In this document: piece after piece, positions 8,565 through 17,163 of the stretch | Numbering within the stretch: the stretch's first letter is position 1 | How the letters are laid out: each line of letters begins with the position of its first letter | NCBI GenBank assembly: GCA_002315935.1 | Contig: DCII01000032.1 | Span: forward strand, 11,222-75,221 | DNA: 64,000 nt | Direction of reading: 5' to 3' | From: Ruminococcaceae bacterium UBA1730 | Lineage (GTDB): Bacteria; Bacillota; Clostridia; Oscillospirales; Acutalibacteraceae | The notes under the pieces: model-generated | Seen by the model: the letters and a program-made list of their open reading frames with translations, nothing else | Told to the model about the DNA's origin: nothing | Database searches by the model: none | Position numbers and translations under genes: made by a program

Positions 8565-10007
8565 ATGAATCATCGTATTGTAACTTATAATGTGGGCAGA
8601 ATTCTTCTTGTTGAAGCTGCTTTGCTCGTGTTGCCTGCAATAGGCTCAATAATTTACGGCGAGGATACGCTTTTTGCTTTTGCTTTAACCATTGCCGCTC
8701 TTGCCGCAATCGGGCTGATTTCAACTCACAGCAAACCTGAAAAGACCTCTCTTTACGCAAAGGAAGGCTATCTGATAGTTGCAATTTCGTGGATAATGAT
8801 GTCGCTCTTCGGAGCACTTCCCTTTGTTATCAGCGGATACATTCCGAATCTTATTGATGCTTTTTTCGAAACTGTTTCTGGCTTCACAACAACGGGTTCA
8901 ACCATTCTTTCCGAAATTGAATCGCTTCCGAAAAGTCTTCTTTTCTGGCGAAGCTTCACCCATTGGATAGGCGGAATGGGCATTCTCGTTTTCATGATAG
9001 CTATTATGCCGAAAACCGAAAGAACGGCAATGCACATAATGAGGGCAGAGGTTCCCGGTCCGACGGTCGGCAAGCTCGTTTCGAAGCTCGGTGCATCGGC
9101 AAGAATTCTTTACGGCATTTACTGCGTTCTGACCGCAATTGAAATAATTCTGCTTTTCGCAGGCGGAATGCCCATGTTTGACAGCATTGTCAATTCATTT
9201 GCAACCGCAGGCACGGGCGGATTTGCTGTTCTCAATAACAGCATTGAAGGCTATAACAGCCTTTATGCCGAAATTGTTATCGGAATTTTCATGTTGATAT
9301 TCGGCGTCAACTTCAATCTTTATTATCTGATTTCAAAGGGCAGTATCAAGCAGGCTCTCAAGAGCGAGGAGCTTCATTGGTATCTCGGTCTTGTAACCGC
9401 AAGTGTTGTTGTTATTGCTCTTAATCTTGCCACAACAACCTATCATATCGGCGACAGCTTCAGGCACGCATTCTTTCAGGTTTCTTCAATTGTCACAACA
9501 ACCGGATTTTCCTCAATCGACTTCAACAAATGGCCTGTGCTCTCCAAGGGAATTCTCGTTCTGCTCATGTTCATGGGAGCCTGTGCAGGCTCAACGGGCG
9601 GCGGGCTCAAGGTTTCAAGAGTTATCATTCTTTTCAAAGGCTTTGCAAGAGACCTCAAAAAGGCTCTCAACCCCCGAAGCGTTGAAACAATCAAGGTTGA
9701 TAAAAAGACTGTTGATGAAAACATCGTCAAGGGCGTTTTCGTTTTCGGTGCATCCTACATAATCGTTATTTTGGCTTCATGTCTCATTGTTTCAATTGAC
9801 GGCTTCAGCCTTGAATCAACTTTTACTGCCGTGCTCTCCTGCGTTAGCAACATCGGTCCAGGTCTCGGTCACTTCGGTCCGGCTTCGAATTTTGCCGATT
9901 TTTCTGCATTCAGCAAATTAATTCTTTCAATTGATATGCTCGCAGGCAGACTTGAGCTTATTCCGATTCTAATTCTCTTTGCCCCTGCAACATGGTCAAG
10001 AAAATAA
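8565..10007 (+). CDS. trkH: TrkH-type potassium uptake channel subunit
   Basis: Inner-membrane K+-translocating subunit (480 residues) of the superfamily of K+ transporters. Four M1-P-M2 repeats carry the selectivity-filter glycines, visible as 'SGFTTTGST', 'ATAGTGGFAVL', 'SIVTTTGFSSID' and 'SNIGPGLG'. The preceding trkA ends 11 bp upstream, so the two form one operon and one transporter. Length and N-terminal hydrophobic helices fit TrkH rather than the shorter KtrB. A promoter and stem-loop between this gene and the next separate it from the second system. Confidence 0.93.
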   Translation: MNHRIVTYNVGRILLVEAALLVLPAIGSIIYGEDTLFAFALTIAALAAIGLISTHSKPEKTSLYAKEGYLIVAISWIMMSLFGALPFVISGYIPNLIDAFFETVSGFTTTGSTILSEIESLPKSLLFWRSFTHWIGGMGILVFMIAIMPKTERTAMHIMRAEVPGPTVGKLVSKLGASARILYGIYCVLTAIEIILLFAGGMPMFDSIVNSFATAGTGGFAVLNNSIEGYNSLYAEIVIGIFMLIFGVNFNLYYLISKGSIKQALKSEELHWYLGLVTASVVVIALNLATTTYHIGDSFRHAFFQVSSIVTTTGFSSIDFNKWPVLSKGILVLLMFMGACAGSTGGGLKVSRVIILFKGFARDLKKALNPRSVETIKVDKKTVDENIVKGVFVFGASYIIVILASCLIVSIDGFSLESTFTAVLSCVSNIGPGLGHFGPASNFADFSAFSKLILSIDMLAGRLELIPILILFAPATWSRK

Positions 10008-10010
10008 TTA

Positions 10011-10039
10011 TTGAATATTGAAGATTCCTGTGATAAAAT
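10011..10039 (+). promoter_or_regulatory. Candidate promoter for ktrB-ktrA
   Basis: TTGAAT (10011-10016), exactly 17 bp, TAAAAT (10034-10039), just after the trkH stop. A transcript would begin near 10046, directly at the stem-loop described next. Confidence 0.5.
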
Positions 10040-10046
10040 AACATAG

Positions 10047-10080
10047 CGGATCCGGTTGAATCCGGGTCCGTTTATTTTTT
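10047..10080 (+). terminator. Stem-loop with U run between the two K+ systems (terminator or attenuator)
   Basis: CGGATCCGG (10047-10055) pairs with CCGGGTCCG (10062-10070) with a single G-U pair, a 6-base loop and the tail TTTATTTTTT. It can end trkA-trkH transcription. Because it also lies at the very start of a transcript from the promoter at 10011-10039, it could be a 5' attenuator for ktrB. Confidence 0.7.
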
Positions 10081-10101
10081 TCATTCAGCGGTGATATAAA
10101 A

Positions 10102-11469
10102 TTGAAATTATTTATAAAGCGAAAAACAGCAAAGCGAAAGCCGCTCAACATCAGCCAGTTCATTTCGCTTGTGTTCCTCGGCATCATTGCTGTCGGCACT
10201 CTGTTGCTTCTTCTTCCAGTTTCTTCAAGAAACGGCGAATGCTGCGGATTGAAAATTGCTCTTTTTACGGCAACCTCGGCGACCTGCGTTACGGGACTTT
10301 CTCTTGTTGACACATGGACTCAATGGAGCGGCTTCGGTCAATCCGTTCTGCTCGGTCTGATTGAAATCGGCGGTCTCGGCTTCATGTCTGCCGCTTCGCT
10401 CGTTATTTTCAGCCTTAAGAAAAAGGTCTCCATCAGCCAGAGAATGGTTATGGCACAATCGTTCGGCTCGAATAATCTTTTCAGTGCAACAAGAATTCAG
10501 AAAAGTATAATTCAATATTGCCTTTCCGTTGAAGGAATCGGTGCATTGCTTCTCGCCCTCCGTTTTCTGCCGGAATACGGATTAAAGAAGGCTGTCACTC
10601 TCGGAATATTTCACTCCGTTTCCGCCTTCTGCAACGCAGGATTTGACATTTTCGGCTTCGAAGTGCCCGGCAATAGTGTTATAAAATTCGGCTCGGACCC
10701 TGCGGTCTGCATTATTCTTTCACTTCTCATTATTATCGGCGGTATCGGATTTCTTGTCTGGGACGAGCTGAGAAGCAACCATTCTCCGAAAAAATGGAGC
10801 GTTTACACAAAGCTTGTTATGATAACAACAGCCGCTCTTCTCGTTGCCGGAACGGTTTTATTCTGCATAACGGAATGGAACAATCCGCTCACTATCGGCG
10901 AAATGTCCGTTCCGAGAAAAATCATTGCAAGCTTTTTCCAGTCTGCAACAACAAGAACCGCAGGCTTTGCGGGAATAGACCAAGGCTCGCTGACCGAGGG
11001 CGGCAAAGCAATCACAATTATTCTCATGTTCATCGGCGGAAGCTCAGGTTCAACCGCAGGCGGTCTGAAAACCGTCACCTTCATTGTGCTCTTCTTATTC
11101 ATTTATTCAAGAATAAGAGGAAAGAATTCGGTCAATATCTTTAACAGAACAATCCCCAACAAGAGCATTCTCGATGCGTTGACCGTTTCTATGATTATGG
11201 TTATTCTCTCGTTTTTCGGTGGAACTGTTATCAGCCTCACCTCGAAATTCAGCTTCACCGATGCTCTTTATGAATCCGTTTCCGCTCTTGCAACGGTCGG
11301 ACTTTCAACGGGAATCACATCATCACTTTCTCTGCCTGCTCAGATTCTGATGATTATTTATATGTATTTCGGCAGAGTCGGCATTCTGACATTCGCCATC
11401 GGCTTTCTTATGAACAACAATCATCATGTCAACCGCAGATACGCCGAAACAAATCTTCTGATAGGATAG
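10102..11469 (+). CDS. ktrB: KtrB/TrkH-family potassium channel subunit (second copy)
   Basis: A second K+-translocating subunit, 455 residues, with P-loop glycine motifs 'ATSATCVTGLSLV', 'SAFCNAGFDIFG', 'ATTRTAGFAGID' and 'SALATVGLSTG'. A basic N-terminus (KLFIKRKTAKRKPL) and the length are those of KtrB-type Na+-dependent K+ uptake proteins. The start is a TTG with GGTGAT upstream; no ATG fits. It forms an operon with ktrA, 9 bp downstream. Homologous to the TrkH at 8565 but clearly a different subfamily, so this is not a recent duplication. Confidence 0.9.
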   Translation: MKLFIKRKTAKRKPLNISQFISLVFLGIIAVGTLLLLLPVSSRNGECCGLKIALFTATSATCVTGLSLVDTWTQWSGFGQSVLLGLIEIGGLGFMSAASLVIFSLKKKVSISQRMVMAQSFGSNNLFSATRIQKSIIQYCLSVEGIGALLLALRFLPEYGLKKAVTLGIFHSVSAFCNAGFDIFGFEVPGNSVIKFGSDPAVCIILSLLIIIGGIGFLVWDELRSNHSPKKWSVYTKLVMITTAALLVAGTVLFCITEWNNPLTIGEMSVPRKIIASFFQSATTRTAGFAGIDQGSLTEGGKAITIILMFIGGSSGSTAGGLKTVTFIVLFLFIYSRIRGKNSVNIFNRTIPNKSILDALTVSMIMVILSFFGGTVISLTSKFSFTDALYESVSALATVGLSTGITSSLSLPAQILMIIYMYFGRVGILTFAIGFLMNNNHHVNRRYAETNLLIG

Positions 11470-11478
11470 TGAAGCAAT

Positions 11479-12129
11479 ATGAAATCTTATGTAGTTATCG
11501 GTCTGGGAAGATTCGGCACAAGAATCGCAACAAAGCTTTATGAATTCGGCGAGGATGTGCTTGCAATCGACATAAATGAATCGCTCATTAACGATATTGC
11601 CGATTATGTTTCAAAGGCGGTTATCGCAGATGCGAAGGAAATTGATGTTCTCAAGGACCTCGGAGTTCAAAGCTGTGACTGTGCAATAGTCGCAATCGGT
11701 TCAGACCTTGCGGCGTCGGTGCTCGTAACAATGAATCTTAAAAACCTCGGCATTCCGCAGATTATCTGCAAGACCTATGACGAAACCCATTCGGAAATTC
11801 TGCGAAAGCTCGGAGCCGATAAAGTCATAACGCCTGAACACGTTATGGCAGACAGAACGGCAAGAATTCTTTCAGCTCCGAATATTCTTGAACACATTGA
11901 GTTTTCCGAGGATTACGGCATAACGGAGCTTTCCGCTCCTAAATTATGGGTCGGTCATTCGCTCCGTGAGCTGAATGTGAGAGCGAAATATAATGTATTT
12001 GTTATCGGTGTCAGAACAAACGAGCAGACAAAGATTTCTCCCGATGCAGATTATATTATAGAAAAAAATGCAACTCTCATTCTGCTCGGCGATTATAATT
12101 CGCTTGAAAAGCTCAGGAACAATAACTAA
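11479..12129 (+). CDS. ktrA: KtrA/TrkA-family K+ uptake regulatory subunit
   Basis: A 216-residue cytoplasmic RCK protein: RCK_N Rossmann domain with 'VIGLGRFGTRIA' and the nucleotide-binding acid in 'VLAIDINE', then an RCK_C domain from about residue 135. The single RCK unit is KtrA-like (octameric ring) in contrast to the double-unit TrkA at 7195. It pairs with the adjacent ktrB. KtrA RCK_C domains bind c-di-AMP in Bacillus and Staphylococcus; a GdpP phosphodiesterase is encoded at 53437-55395. The stop codon is the first part of a repeat that recurs at the right end of the window. Confidence 0.92.
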   Translation: MKSYVVIGLGRFGTRIATKLYEFGEDVLAIDINESLINDIADYVSKAVIADAKEIDVLKDLGVQSCDCAIVAIGSDLAASVLVTMNLKNLGIPQIICKTYDETHSEILRKLGADKVITPEHVMADRTARILSAPNILEHIEFSEDYGITELSAPKLWVGHSLRELNVRAKYNVFVIGVRTNEQTKISPDADYIIEKNATLILLGDYNSLEKLRNNN

Positions 12130-12178
12130 GGAAACGCTGATTAAATCGACAAGCAAGATTTTCAAGTAAGTTTTCGGC
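12128..12178 (+). repeat. Dispersed intergenic repeat, copy A
   Basis: About 50 bp starting within the ktrA stop codon (TAAGGAAACGCTGATT...) that recurs at 63950-64000 with roughly 90% identity and one 1-base gap. It contains no gene. Confidence 0.8.
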
Positions 12179-12183
12179 GTAAA

Positions 12184-12222
12184 AAAAGCAGTGATTTCGG
12201 ACTTCCCGATTTCACTGCTTTT
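12184..12222. terminator. Bidirectional terminator between ktrA and ftsZ
   Basis: AAAAGCAGTGA (12184-12194) pairs with TCACTGCTTTT (12212-12222) around a partly pairing loop, flanked by A and T runs so that it works for both convergent genes. Confidence 0.85.
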
Positions 12223-12234
12223 AAATTATTCTGA

Positions 12235-13476
12235 TTATTTGTCGTTGTCCTTAATGATGTCATTAATCATTACATAGAACTGATTTTCATCGAAGCCGTT
12301 GTCATTTGACTTATGAACAACGGGAGTTGCAGGAGCCGCATCATTTGCAGGAGCCGCATTTGAACCGAATTTCGGAATGCTCGGAGTTGAAGGAGCCGAA
12401 GGAGCTTTCGGAGCTGCGGAGGAAACAGGTGCCGCCGCAACGGGAGCCGAAGCTGCTCTTGCCGCCGCAAAAGGATTAACATTTGCAGCAGGAGCCTTGG
12501 GAGCTTCAACGGCAGGAGCTTTTGAATCAAAGCCTGTTGCAATAACAGTAATAACCATTTCATCATCAAGGTCAGGATCAAATGCAATACCCCATGTGAT
12601 ATTTGCATCGGCATGTGCCTTTTCGGTGATGATTTCTGCTGCGTTTTCAACCTCTTCAAGGTCAACATCGTCAGAAGCGGTAATGCTGATAATAACACCC
12701 TTTGCACCTGCGATGGAGGTTTCAAGAAGCGGACTTGAAACAGCTGCGTTTGCCGCACATTCCGCCTTGTCCTTGCCCTTTGCTCTGCCAACGCCCATGT
12801 GAGCATAGCCGGCTTCCTTCATTACGCTGGTAACATCAGCAAAGTCGAGGTTGATAAAGCCGGGAACCTTGATAAGCTCCGAAATGCTCTTAACACCCTG
12901 AAGAAGAACCTCATCAGCCTCTGCAAACGCTTCGGCAATGGTCTTTTTCTTTTCGTCAAGTGCACGAAGTCTGTCATTCGGAATAACAATAAGGCTGTCA
13001 ACGGATTCGGCAAGCTTTGAAATGCCGTCCTGAGCCTGAAGCATTCTCTTTTTTCCTTCAAACTTGAAGGGCTTTGTAACAACGCCGATGGTAAGGCATC
13101 CCATATCCTTCGCAACCGAAGCGATAACGGGAGCTGCACCCGTTCCTGTTCCGCCGCCCATACCTGCTGTTATGAACACCATATCAGTACCCTTGAGAGC
13201 ATCGGAGATTGAATCTCTGCTCTCTTCTGCGGCCTTTGCACCGATTTCAGGCTTGCCACCTGCACCCTGACCGTGAGTTGATTTCTCGCCGATCTGGATT
13301 TTATGAGTTGCCTTTGAATGAACAAGAACCTGCTTGTCTGTGTTTACTGCAATAAATTCTGCGCCGAGAACACCGGAGGTTATCATTCTGTTGACTGCGT
13401 TTCCGCCGCCACCGCCGACACCGATTACCTTTATCTGGACTGCACTTTCAAAATCGTTGTCAATTTCAAATGCCAT
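12235..13476 (-). CDS. ftsZ: FtsZ, tubulin-like division GTPase
   Basis: Forms the cytokinetic Z-ring. The 413-residue protein has the tubulin-type GTPase domain (residues about 10-315): 'GVGGGGGNAVNRM', the signature GGGTGTGAAP, and the T7 loop 'NLDFADVTSVM'. A long Ala/Pro-rich linker (about 320-390) follows. The end is odd: the last residues are FDENQFYVMINDIIKDNDK, without the D-I-P-x-F-L-R-type peptide through which most FtsZ proteins bind FtsA, SepF or ZipA. No ftsA precedes it in the cluster. AGGGGG lies before the ATG, and a candidate promoter lies in the 160-bp spacer from ftsQ. Confidence 0.97.
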   Translation of the reverse strand: MAFEIDNDFESAVQIKVIGVGGGGGNAVNRMITSGVLGAEFIAVNTDKQVLVHSKATHKIQIGEKSTHGQGAGGKPEIGAKAAEESRDSISDALKGTDMVFITAGMGGGTGTGAAPVIASVAKDMGCLTIGVVTKPFKFEGKKRMLQAQDGISKLAESVDSLIVIPNDRLRALDEKKKTIAEAFAEADEVLLQGVKSISELIKVPGFINLDFADVTSVMKEAGYAHMGVGRAKGKDKAECAANAAVSSPLLETSIAGAKGVIISITASDDVDLEEVENAAEIITEKAHADANITWGIAFDPDLDDEMVITVIATGFDSKAPAVEAPKAPAANVNPFAAARAASAPVAAAPVSSAAPKAPSAPSTPSIPKFGSNAAPANDAAPATPVVHKSNDNGFDENQFYVMINDIIKDNDK

Positions 13477-13532
13477 TTGGTTGACCCCCTAATTTTTAAA
13501 TTCTGGATAGTTTTCGCATTTTAAACAGAATT

Positions 13533-13561
13533 ATATTATCATATTTTTTTTAAAAATACAA
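13533..13561 (-). promoter_or_regulatory. Candidate ftsZ promoter
   Basis: On the minus strand TTGTAT (13556-13561), a 17-bp spacer and TAATAT (13533-13538), giving a leader of about 50 bases. Suggests ftsZ has its own promoter in addition to read-through from the dcw operon. The region is A/T-rich, so chance matches are possible. Confidence 0.45.
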
Positions 13562-13636
13562 GAATAAAAAATAAAAAACATTATTATATGCGGTATATTT
13601 TACAATTTGTAAACATTTTCTGCGTTTTTATTCCGA

Positions 13637-14722
13637 TTATACATCATCCTCTTCGTCAGATTCAGAGGTTGTTTCTTCTTCGGCATCTTTGTCATCATCA
13701 GATGCCCTTGCTTCATCCTCTTCGTCAACGGAGTCGCCGCCTTCATCGGTTTTCTCGTCAATCACATTGCCGTCTTCATCCGTTTCAGGCTCTTCCTCCT
13801 CCGGCTTCTCCTCGCCGAAATATTCGAGAAGCTCAGGAATATCCTTCTTTGCCTCCTCGCTGAAAAACGCCTGCATATCAACCGTCAGATTGATAACACC
13901 CGTCTGATAGATTGAATTCTGATTTTCGGATTCAATAACCTTCTTTCCGAGAGCAATCTTCCGTGAAATATTCGAGCTGTCCCCGAGATTGAGAACTATT
14001 CTTTCATTATATATAAGATAGATATGTGTCGGGGAGTTGATATTGATGAGGTTGATGTCTTCAAGCTCATTTTCGGCAATTGCGTTTGAAATTTCCATGA
14101 GTAGCGAAAGCGAATCATCGTCGAGAGGTTTTCCGCCTTCATCAAATTCAGCAGCACCGCCGTTGAAGGAAACATATTCGCCCTTGACCGCAAGAACAGC
14201 CGGAGTGCCCGAAATAAGAGTTGCTCCCTCGGGCAGAACAGATGATGTTTCAATCACTCTGAATGACGGTGAAAGAATGGCATATGAGCTTTCGGAAATC
14301 TGAATTGCAAACTGCTTCTGTGCTTCGCTGTATCTTATTATCAGAGTTCCGGGAAATTTTTTCAGAACCTTAACATCCGTAATATACGGAAGCTCAGCTT
14401 CAATTTTATTCTTTACGGCGTCAACATCAACGAACAGAAGGCTCTTGCCCTCGGGAACGCCGCTTGCAAGAATAATTTCTTCTCTGTTATAGGGGCTTTC
14501 ACCCTCAAGGCTGTAATTTCTTACCCTGAGAGCCGCAAAGATAACTATGGGACTGACTATCATGAGAATGAGCAGACAGAAAACCGTCACAACAAGTGCC
14601 AGCCTTCTTTTTCTCTTTCTCTTCATTTTTCTAACACGAGCTGCACGCTCTTCGGGAGTAAGTCTGCGGTCGCCTGCGTTTGCATTTGAATTTCCGTATT
14701 CTTTTTCCATCTTTTCACCCAT
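13637..14722 (-). CDS. ftsQ: DivIB/FtsQ cell division protein
   Basis: Bitopic division protein that bridges early and late divisome parts through FtsL and DivIC. It has a basic cytoplasmic N-terminus (KMKRKRKRR), one membrane helix (about residues 39-62), a POTRA domain (from 'VRNYSLEGESPYNREEI' to 'PGTLIIRYSE'), and the FtsQ beta domain to about residue 295. The C-terminal ~60 residues are almost entirely Asp, Glu, Ser and Thr, an unusual acidic extracellular tail. The ATG at 14722 overlaps the murA stop by 8 bp; an ATG four codons later (14710), with GGGTGA before it, is an alternative. At 361 residues it is longer than most DivIB because of the tail. Confidence 0.88.
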   Translation of the reverse strand: MGEKMEKEYGNSNANAGDRRLTPEERAARVRKMKRKRKRRLALVVTVFCLLILMIVSPIVIFAALRVRNYSLEGESPYNREEIILASGVPEGKSLLFVDVDAVKNKIEAELPYITDVKVLKKFPGTLIIRYSEAQKQFAIQISESSYAILSPSFRVIETSSVLPEGATLISGTPAVLAVKGEYVSFNGGAAEFDEGGKPLDDDSLSLLMEISNAIAENELEDINLININSPTHIYLIYNERIVLNLGDSSNISRKIALGKKVIESENQNSIYQTGVINLTVDMQAFFSEEAKKDIPELLEYFGEEKPEEEEPETDEDGNVIDEKTDEGGDSVDEEDEARASDDDKDAEEETTSESDEEDDV

Positions 14723-15977
14723 TCACTTTTCTTATATCTGCTCCGAGTATAGAAAAATATTTTTCTATATCATAAAACCCTCTGTAAATATAGGCAGTTT
14801 TTTCAATCTGCGTTTCGCCATCCGCACAAAGACCTGCAACAACAAGTGCAGTTCCTCCCCGAAGGTCGGTTGCGGCAACATTCGCTCCGTGAAGCTTTTC
14901 AACTCCCTCGGCAATTGCAAGACAACCGTTTTCAACTCTAATATCGGCTCCCATTCTGATAAGCTCCGGAACAAATCTGAATCTGTTTTCAAATATGCTT
15001 TCCGAAATAATGCTCGTTCCGCTTCCGATTGAAGCCATTACCGTTATAAGTGACTGCGAATCAGTCGGAAAGCCCGGATAAGGCGTTGTTTTGACATATC
15101 GAATTCTGCGAAGTCTTTCGGGAGCAGTTATTTCAATTCTGTTTTCATCATATCTGAATCTGCATCCTGCTTCTTCAAACACGGGGATAACCGAAGAAAG
15201 GTGCTTTTTTTCTGCACCGAGAACTGTTATTTTTCCGCCCGTGCAGGCGGCAGAAGCCATATAGGTTGAAGCAATTATTCTGTCGGGTATAATTGAATGC
15301 TCTGCGGAATGAAGCGAAGAAGCTCCACGGATTGTTACCGTGCTTCCCCCTGCACCTCTTATATCCGCTCCGCATCTGTTGAGAAAATCGGCAAGGTCCT
15401 TTATTTCAGGCTCTCTTGCGGCGTTGGAAATAACGGTTTCGCCCTCGGCTCCGATTGAAGCGAGAATAATATTTTCGGTCGCTCCGACTGAGGGAAAATT
15501 CAGCGAAAGTCTCTTTCCGGAAATTCCGTTCGGGCAGGTGCAGTCAATTATTCCGCCGTTTTCGCCGATAACAACTCCCATTTTTCTGAACGCATCAAGA
15601 TGATAATCAATGGGTCTTAAGCCGATTTCGCATCCCCCGGGAGCGGCAACAACACCCCTGCCGAATCTTGAAAGCAACGCACCGAGAAAAATGATAGATG
15701 AACGCATTTCTCTCATGAGCGTTTCGGGTATCTCCCATACCGACACGGATGTTGAATCAACAACGATGGTTTCGCCCTCAATATCAACTCTGCAACCGAT
15801 ATGTCTCAATATTTGAACTGCCGCATCAACATCGGAAAGATACGGGCAGTTATGTATTACGCTTATTCCGTTAACGGCAACAGTTGCCGCAAGGATTGGC
15901 AGAACGCTGTTCTTTGCACCCTGAAGCCGTACTTCTCCGCAAAGGCGTCTTCCGCCGTTTATGATTAATTTTTCCAT
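14715..15977 (-). CDS. murA: MurA, UDP-GlcNAc 1-carboxyvinyltransferase
   Basis: First committed step of peptidoglycan synthesis: transfers enolpyruvyl from phosphoenolpyruvate to UDP-GlcNAc. The 420-residue length is normal. 'GAKNSVLPIL' carries the conserved Lys22-Asn23 pair, and the active-site cysteine that is the fosfomycin target is present at Cys116 in 'PGGCEIGLRPIDYH'. It sits between murG and ftsQ; the 60-bp gap to murG contains no clear terminator, and the gene overlaps ftsQ by 8 bp, so it is within the dcw transcription unit. Confidence 0.96.
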   Translation of the reverse strand: MEKLIINGGRRLCGEVRLQGAKNSVLPILAATVAVNGISVIHNCPYLSDVDAAVQILRHIGCRVDIEGETIVVDSTSVSVWEIPETLMREMRSSIIFLGALLSRFGRGVVAAPGGCEIGLRPIDYHLDAFRKMGVVIGENGGIIDCTCPNGISGKRLSLNFPSVGATENIILASIGAEGETVISNAAREPEIKDLADFLNRCGADIRGAGGSTVTIRGASSLHSAEHSIIPDRIIASTYMASAACTGGKITVLGAEKKHLSSVIPVFEEAGCRFRYDENRIEITAPERLRRIRYVKTTPYPGFPTDSQSLITVMASIGSGTSIISESIFENRFRFVPELIRMGADIRVENGCLAIAEGVEKLHGANVAATDLRGGTALVVAGLCADGETQIEKTAYIYRGFYDIEKYFSILGADIRKVNG

Positions 15978-16037
15978 TCTGCACTCTCCTGATAATATGC
16001 ATGGTACATATTATTCGAGCCGGTGCACATTGGTGAT

Positions 16038-17162
16038 TTATTTTACTATTTCACAAAGAGTTTCATATATTCTCTCGGTCGCATCTATAACAGCCATCTT
16101 CTTTGCGTTTTTGCCGATTTCGGCAAGCTTGTCAGGATTGGAAATAAGAGAATTAACCTTTTCAGTCAGTGAATCTGCCGAAAGGTCTTTTTCTTCAAGA
16201 ATTTCAGCCGCACCGTTGTTGACGAGAGCCATTGCGTTATGGAACTGATGATTTTCGGTAACATAGGGTGACGGAATGAGGATTGAAGGCTTTCCGAGAG
16301 CCTGAAGCTCGCTCAGACTGCTTGCTCCCGACCTTGAAACAACAAGGTCAGCGGCAGGAAGGCACTTCGGAATGTCAATATATTCAACAACTCTGATATG
16401 AGGATTTTTCTTAAGGTCAACGCCCTTTTCTTCAAGAGCTTTTGTGAACCATCCGCCGTTTTTACCCGTTGCATGAAGAAATACGCAGTCATTATCCTTA
16501 TATTTGTTGACAATAAGACCGAGAACCGCATCGTTAATCGGTTTTGCTCCGAGACTTCCGCCCATCGAAAGAATGAGAGGCTTATTGCCGATATTCATTT
16601 CAGCCCTTGCAAAGTCACGATCTCCGCTTAGCATTTCTCCTCTTATCGGAAGACCCGTTATTACGCAGGGATTTTTCGGCTTCATATATTTTTCTGCCTG
16701 TGCGGCGGTGAGCATAACTCTGTCAACCTTTCCGGCAAGAGCTTTGTTCGTAACTCCCGGGAAGGCGTTCTGCTCATGAATAGCAGTCGGAATTTTCATC
16801 TTTGCCGCCATTCGCAAAACAGGTCCGCTGACATAGCCGCCGAAGCCGATAACAAGGTCGGGCTTGAAATCCTTTATGATTTTCTTTGCCTGACTTGAAG
16901 CCTTGAAAATTCTGACAAGAGTTTTGAGGTTATGTCTGATTGCTTCTATTGAAAAGCTTCTGTAAAAGCCGCTTATCTCAATCGTTCTAAGCTCGTAGCC
17001 GGCTTCCGGCACAAGCCTTGCTTCCATTTTATCTGCCGTACCTGCGAAAATAATTTCGGCATCGGGGCACATTTTTTTGATATAACCTGCCGTGCCGAGA
17101 GCGGGATTGATATGGCCGCCCGTTCCGCCTGCGGCAATAAGAATTCTTTTTCCGTTGAGCAT
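16038..17162 (-). CDS. murG: MurG, lipid II-forming GlcNAc transferase
   Basis: Adds GlcNAc to lipid I on the inner membrane face, giving lipid II. The 374-residue protein begins MLNGKRILIAAGGTGGHINPA, the donor glycine-rich loop typical of the family, and carries 'GFGGYVSGPV', 'IHEQNAFPG' and the UDP-sugar site 'SRSGASSLSELQALGKPSILIPSP'. The start is the ATG at 17162, with AGGAAG in front, rather than an upstream ATG inside ftsW that would add 18 unrelated residues. One base separates it from the ftsW stop. Confidence 0.96.
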   Translation of the reverse strand: MLNGKRILIAAGGTGGHINPALGTAGYIKKMCPDAEIIFAGTADKMEARLVPEAGYELRTIEISGFYRSFSIEAIRHNLKTLVRIFKASSQAKKIIKDFKPDLVIGFGGYVSGPVLRMAAKMKIPTAIHEQNAFPGVTNKALAGKVDRVMLTAAQAEKYMKPKNPCVITGLPIRGEMLSGDRDFARAEMNIGNKPLILSMGGSLGAKPINDAVLGLIVNKYKDNDCVFLHATGKNGGWFTKALEEKGVDLKKNPHIRVVEYIDIPKCLPAADLVVSRSGASSLSELQALGKPSILIPSPYVTENHQFHNAMALVNNGAAEILEEKDLSADSLTEKVNSLISNPDKLAEIGKNAKKMAVIDATERIYETLCEIVK

Positions 17163-17163
17163 T

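Noticed and set aside
12270..12806. Leu/Arg-rich frame of 178 codons overlapping ftsZ in another frame
   Set aside because: Same-strand shadow of the FtsZ Ala/Pro linker, produced by its biased codons.
13599..13613. TTTACAA-T-TTGTAAA palindrome in the ftsQ-ftsZ spacer as a further copy of the GTAAAG motif
   Set aside because: The spacer is 1 bp instead of 7-8 and the flanking G/C is missing; chance match in AT-rich sequence is likely.
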